A DNA stretch of 64,000 bases from UBA961 sp014191195 (lineage in GTDB: Bacteria; Bacteroidota; Ignavibacteria; Kapaibacteriales; UBA961). Positions 60,953 to 64,000 of the stretch are shown in pieces; within the stretch, counting starts at the first letter, position 1, and each line of letters starts with the position of its first letter. Position numbers and translations under genes: made by a program. The notes under the pieces were generated by a model. That model searched no databases and was not told where the DNA came from. It was given only the letters and a program-made list of their open reading frames with translations. The DNA lies in NCBI GenBank assembly GCA_964204605.1, contig OZ123195.1, forward strand, positions 2,108,001 through 2,172,000, written 5' to 3'.

Positions 60953-62170
60953 AAATCGCAATGCTTTAGTGGGCTCTATTCTAGATGCAATATATGCTGG
61001 AATAAAAGTTGAAATAAGCGATAAAAGGAGGGATATACTACAAACAAGATAATAATGCCATGCAGAAATCTTAATTGGAAGTGTGTCTACAAAATATAAA
61101 TCTGCTTTTAAGGTAATCAAACCATAGTGTTGTTGTAAAGAGCATAGTCCAAAACTAATTGCACATCCAAGAAATATCCCTGAAAGACCAACAATTAAAC
61201 CCTGCCATATAAACATTAAGACTATTGACTGTTGATTCATGCCAATAGATCGAAGAATTCCAATACTTTTAGTTTTTTCAAGCACCGATATTAATAATGA
61301 AGTCAGAATATTTAATACTGCAACTACGCTTATTAAACTTAATACAATAGGAATTGGTTTTTTCTGCAACTCTATCCAATTGAACATTCCTCCATGTAAA
61401 TCAAAAACATTTTGAACAAAAAGCGGATAAGGAACTTGTTCTTGAATCCATTCTGATAGTTCTTTTATTGGATAGTTTTCATGAGCCATAATTTCATAAT
61501 GAGTAAATTCATGTTTATCCAATCCAATTATTGTATTAAGAGTTGTTTTTGGAATAAAAATATATAAATCATCGTATTGTGCCATACCAGTGGAATATAT
61601 CCCTTTGATAATACATTTTGCATTAATCGGAATAGGAATATTAGGCTGTGAAGGATTAAATGTCATTACTGTAAAAATCACCGAGCTATCAGTAGACACA
61701 TTAAGCTTATCAGCCAATGTTTTGCTTATAATAATTTCTTTAGATGAATCTGTAGAAAAATTGAAAGATCCGCCCTCTTTATGTTTCGGCCTTAATCTAA
61801 ATTCTTGTTGATCATCTATCCCTTTTAATAGAACCCCTTCAATTTCACCTTGAGAATTTTTTCTGATTAGACCTTCTCTTTGAATAGATTTTTCAATTGA
61901 TTGAATGCCTGGATATTGAAGAACTATATCTGGCAATTCTTCTGGTTTTTCTCCATTAAAGGATTGAACTCTTATATGAGCTGTAAACTTAATAGCATTT
62001 TTTTCTAAAGATTCTTGAAAACCATCTAATACAGCTAAGCTTAACAATAATGCAATACAACCAATTGCAATACTTCCAGTTGCAACACTTTTAGTAAATG
62101 CAATAAAACCTCTTTTTCTTAAAGAGGTTCCAAAGCGATGAGAAATCCAATGTAAATGTTTAAATAACAT
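60947..62170 (-). CDS. LolC/E-type ABC transporter permease (FtsX family)
   Basis: 407 residues. One N-terminal helix (FTKSVATGSIAIGCIALLLS), a large periplasmic domain (HIRVQSFNGEKPEELPDIVL; GVLLKGIDD), then three C-terminal helices starting VLSLISVVAVLNILTSLLIS and the FtsX core KTKSIGILRSIGMNQQSIV. This is the lipoprotein-releasing type, which extracts outer-membrane lipoproteins from the inner membrane with LolD. LolD is not in the window. It starts 4 bp downstream of leuS. Confidence 0.88.
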   Translation of the reverse strand: MLFKHLHWISHRFGTSLRKRGFIAFTKSVATGSIAIGCIALLLSLAVLDGFQESLEKNAIKFTAHIRVQSFNGEKPEELPDIVLQYPGIQSIEKSIQREGLIRKNSQGEIEGVLLKGIDDQQEFRLRPKHKEGGSFNFSTDSSKEIIISKTLADKLNVSTDSSVIFTVMTFNPSQPNIPIPINAKCIIKGIYSTGMAQYDDLYIFIPKTTLNTIIGLDKHEFTHYEIMAHENYPIKELSEWIQEQVPYPLFVQNVFDLHGGMFNWIELQKKPIPIVLSLISVVAVLNILTSLLISVLEKTKSIGILRSIGMNQQSIVLMFIWQGLIVGLSGIFLGCAISFGLCSLQQHYGLITLKADLYFVDTLPIKISAWHYYLVCSISLLLSLISTFIPAYIASRIEPTKALRFS

Positions 62171-62174
62171 ACAG

Positions 62175-64000
62175 TTAATTTGCGATGAAATTCACCAATT
62201 TTCCAGGAACAATAATCTTTTTCCTAATAGTTAAGCCTTCTAGATTCTTTTTCACCAGTTCTTCAGCAAGTGCTAAAGTTTCTAGTTGTTCTTCGGTAGC
62301 ATCTGCAGAAACAGATATTCTGGCTTTTATCTTACTATTTACTTGAACAACAATTTCTACAGTTGATTGAATACATTTTGATTCATCATATAATGGCCAA
62401 TCATGAGTGAAAATACTTGTAGTATTTCCTAAAATAGACCATAATTCTTCGGCAATATGTGGGGCAAATGGTGCTAAAAGTCTTACGAATGAATTCATAG
62501 CTTCTAAAGACTTATATTCTAAAGCTGTAAATTCATTAACAAATATCATCATTTGAGATATTGCAGTATTGAAACCTAAAGTTTCGATATCCTCGCCTAT
62601 TTTTTTAATTGTAGTATGAAGAATATATTCATGTTCTGGATTATGAACATAGTTCTTTTTAATAAACTGTGATAATTGTCCATCTTCGGTAACAATTAAT
62701 CTCCAAGCCCTATTTAAGAATCTATTAACACCTTCTACACCTTTAGTAGCCCATGGTTTTGTGGCTTCTAAAGGGCCCATAAACATTTCGAATAAACGTA
62801 AAGAATCTGCTCCATACAGCTTTACAATATCATCTGGACTAACAACATTTCCCAGTGATTTGGACATCTTGCGTCCATCTTCACCTAAAATTAATCCTTG
62901 ATGAAAAAGCCGGGCAAATGGCTCTTTTGTAGAGACTAATTGATAATCGAATAGAAATTTGTGCCAAAATCTAGCATATAATAAATGTAATACTGCATGT
63001 TCGGAGCCACCAACATATAAGTCTACACCACCACTATCGGGATTTCCACCCATCCAATATTGTTCTTTTTCTTTAGAACAGAATATGTCTTGATTATGAG
63101 GATCTGTATATCGTAGATAATACCAACATGAACCTGCCCATTGAGGCATCGTATTTGTTTCTAATTTCCCTGTTTTCCCTGTTTTTGGGTCATGCCAATT
63201 AATCCAAGAATCTACAGTTGCTAGAGGTGATTCTCCGGTTCCAGCGGGCTTATATTCTTTAACTTCTGGCAATGTTAAAGGTAATTCATCTAAGTCTAAA
63301 GAGCGTCTTGAGCCATCGGGAAAATGCACGATTGGAATTGGTTCGCCCCAATAACGTTGACGTGAAAAAAGCCAATCTCTTAATCGAAACTGTATTTTCC
63401 CTTTTCCTATTCCATCTTGTTCAAGCCATTCTATACATTTCTTTTTTGCATCTATTGTGTGCAATCCATTTAATTGTACAGTACGATCATTTGATGAATT
63501 ATATGCAATTCCATATTCAGTAAATGCTGCATGAAGGATATCAACTAATTCATTTTTACTATGTTTTACTACTTGAATACATGGTAAATCATTTTGCTTG
63601 GCAAAAGAATGATCTCTTTCATCATGTCCAGGTACTGCCATAATTGCTCCAGTTCCATAGTGAGCAAGTACATAATCGGCAATCCAAATAGGAATATTTT
63701 CTAAAGTAGCTGGATTCACAGCATAAGCACCAGTACATACTCCCGTTTTATCTTTAGATAATTCTGTTCTTTCTAAATCACTTTTTGTGCTTGCTTGATG
63801 AATATAAAGCTGCACTTTAGGTAAAAATGTATCGGTAGTAATCTGTTGAACAAGTGGATGTTCTGGAGCTAAAACAATATATGTAGCCCCAAAAACGGTA
63901 TCTGGTCTTGTAGTAAAAACAGTGATATATTCTGATTGATATTCTGCTAATTGAAACTGTATTTCAGCACCTTCAGAAATCCCAATCCAATGTTTTTGCA
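62175..64000 (-). CDS. leuS: Leucyl-tRNA synthetase (5' end outside window)
   Basis: Class I synthetase; the frame is open to the window end, so its N-terminus with the HIGH motif lies beyond. Visible parts: VFTTRPDTVFGATYIVLAPE (editing domain), AYAVNPATLENIPIWIADYV, GTGAIMAVPGHDERD, RYWGEPIPI, GSEHAVLHLLYARFWHKFL and the KMSKS loop (DGRKMSKSLGNVVSPDDI), followed by the anticodon-binding domain. The FtsX-type permease follows by 4 bp. Confidence 0.97.
   Translation of the reverse strand, partial: QKHWIGISEGAEIQFQLAEYQSEYITVFTTRPDTVFGATYIVLAPEHPLVQQITTDTFLPKVQLYIHQASTKSDLERTELSKDKTGVCTGAYAVNPATLENIPIWIADYVLAHYGTGAIMAVPGHDERDHSFAKQNDLPCIQVVKHSKNELVDILHAAFTEYGIAYNSSNDRTVQLNGLHTIDAKKKCIEWLEQDGIGKGKIQFRLRDWLFSRQRYWGEPIPIVHFPDGSRRSLDLDELPLTLPEVKEYKPAGTGESPLATVDSWINWHDPKTGKTGKLETNTMPQWAGSCWYYLRYTDPHNQDIFCSKEKEQYWMGGNPDSGGVDLYVGGSEHAVLHLLYARFWHKFLFDYQLVSTKEPFARLFHQGLILGEDGRKMSKSLGNVVSPDDIVKLYGADSLRLFEMFMGPLEATKPWATKGVEGVNRFLNRAWRLIVTEDGQLSQFIKKNYVHNPEHEYILHTTIKKIGEDIETLGFNTAISQMMIFVNEFTALEYKSLEAMNSFVRLLAPFAPHIAEELWSILGNTTSIFTHDWPLYDESKCIQSTVEIVVQVNSKIKARISVSADATEEQLETLALAEELVKKNLEGLTIRKKIIVPGKLVNFIAN

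Overview
This is an AT-rich (by eye about one third G+C) chromosomal window of core and housekeeping genes. Several things point to the Bacteroidota/Chlorobiota (FCB) group. A 1405-residue secreted protein ends in what looks like a type IX secretion sorting domain. The block rplM-rpsI / rpsB-tsf / pyrH-frr is present. Promoters match the TTTG-N19/20-TAnnTTTG pattern of Bacteroidota sigma factors. YbeY has the GY-N-D form of its metal motif, and there is a DUF2723 membrane protein. The choice-of-anchor-like secreted protein, the hydroxysqualene dehydroxylase and the low G+C would suit a Kapabacteria- or Ignavibacteria-like lineage, but that placement is inference. I see no prophage, insertion sequence, CRISPR array or rRNA operon.

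Layout. 1-6 kb: a response regulator cut by the window edge, superoxide dismutase, an IscA-type Fe-S protein, YihY, murF-mraY (a fragment of a division/cell-wall cluster) and a PhoB-like regulator. 6-12 kb: a same-strand envelope run with a CtpA-type protease, a DUF3108 protein, a VWA-OmpA lipoprotein, an atypical SDR and an ABC-2 permease, then convergent HpnE. 13-19 kb: tRNA-Leu(UAG), tig-clpP-clpX, mreB, a small Tudor-like protein and rpsU. 19-22 kb: an NHL-repeat lipoprotein, a secreted leucine-rich-repeat protein and a LolA-like protein. 22-28 kb: a minus-strand translation block (mazG, frr, pyrH, tsf, rpsB with a repetitive tail, rpsI, rplM, a SpoU methyltransferase). 28-36 kb: desaturase, serS, EamA transporter, a catalytically dead M16 protein, a PspC/LiaF-like pair and comM/yifB.

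36-50 kb is nearly all minus strand: a DUF2723 protein, folP, a small lipoprotein, an alpha/beta hydrolase, the large secreted protein, an ABC-3 metal permease, and a SNF2 helicase translationally coupled to a 625-residue partner. 50-57 kb: a small unknown protein, queE, a heptose-7-phosphate kinase, ybeY, a Smg/DUF494 protein, tRNA-Arg(CCU), obg, an isolated PaaB-like protein and dnaX. 57-64 kb: a MarR-pirin pair with palindromes at the promoter end, YceI, an aldehyde dehydrogenase with a small barrel protein and folA, a LolC/E-type permease and leuS, which runs off the window.

Most genes are ordinary and well conserved. The items most worth a second look are the SNF2-partner pair, the 6 x 30-bp repeat at the end of rpsB, the orphan PaaB, the small Tudor-like protein next to rpsU, the M16 protein without its zinc motif, and the palindromes in front of marR. 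I found no clearly new multi-gene system. All family assignments were made by eye from motifs, not by database search.
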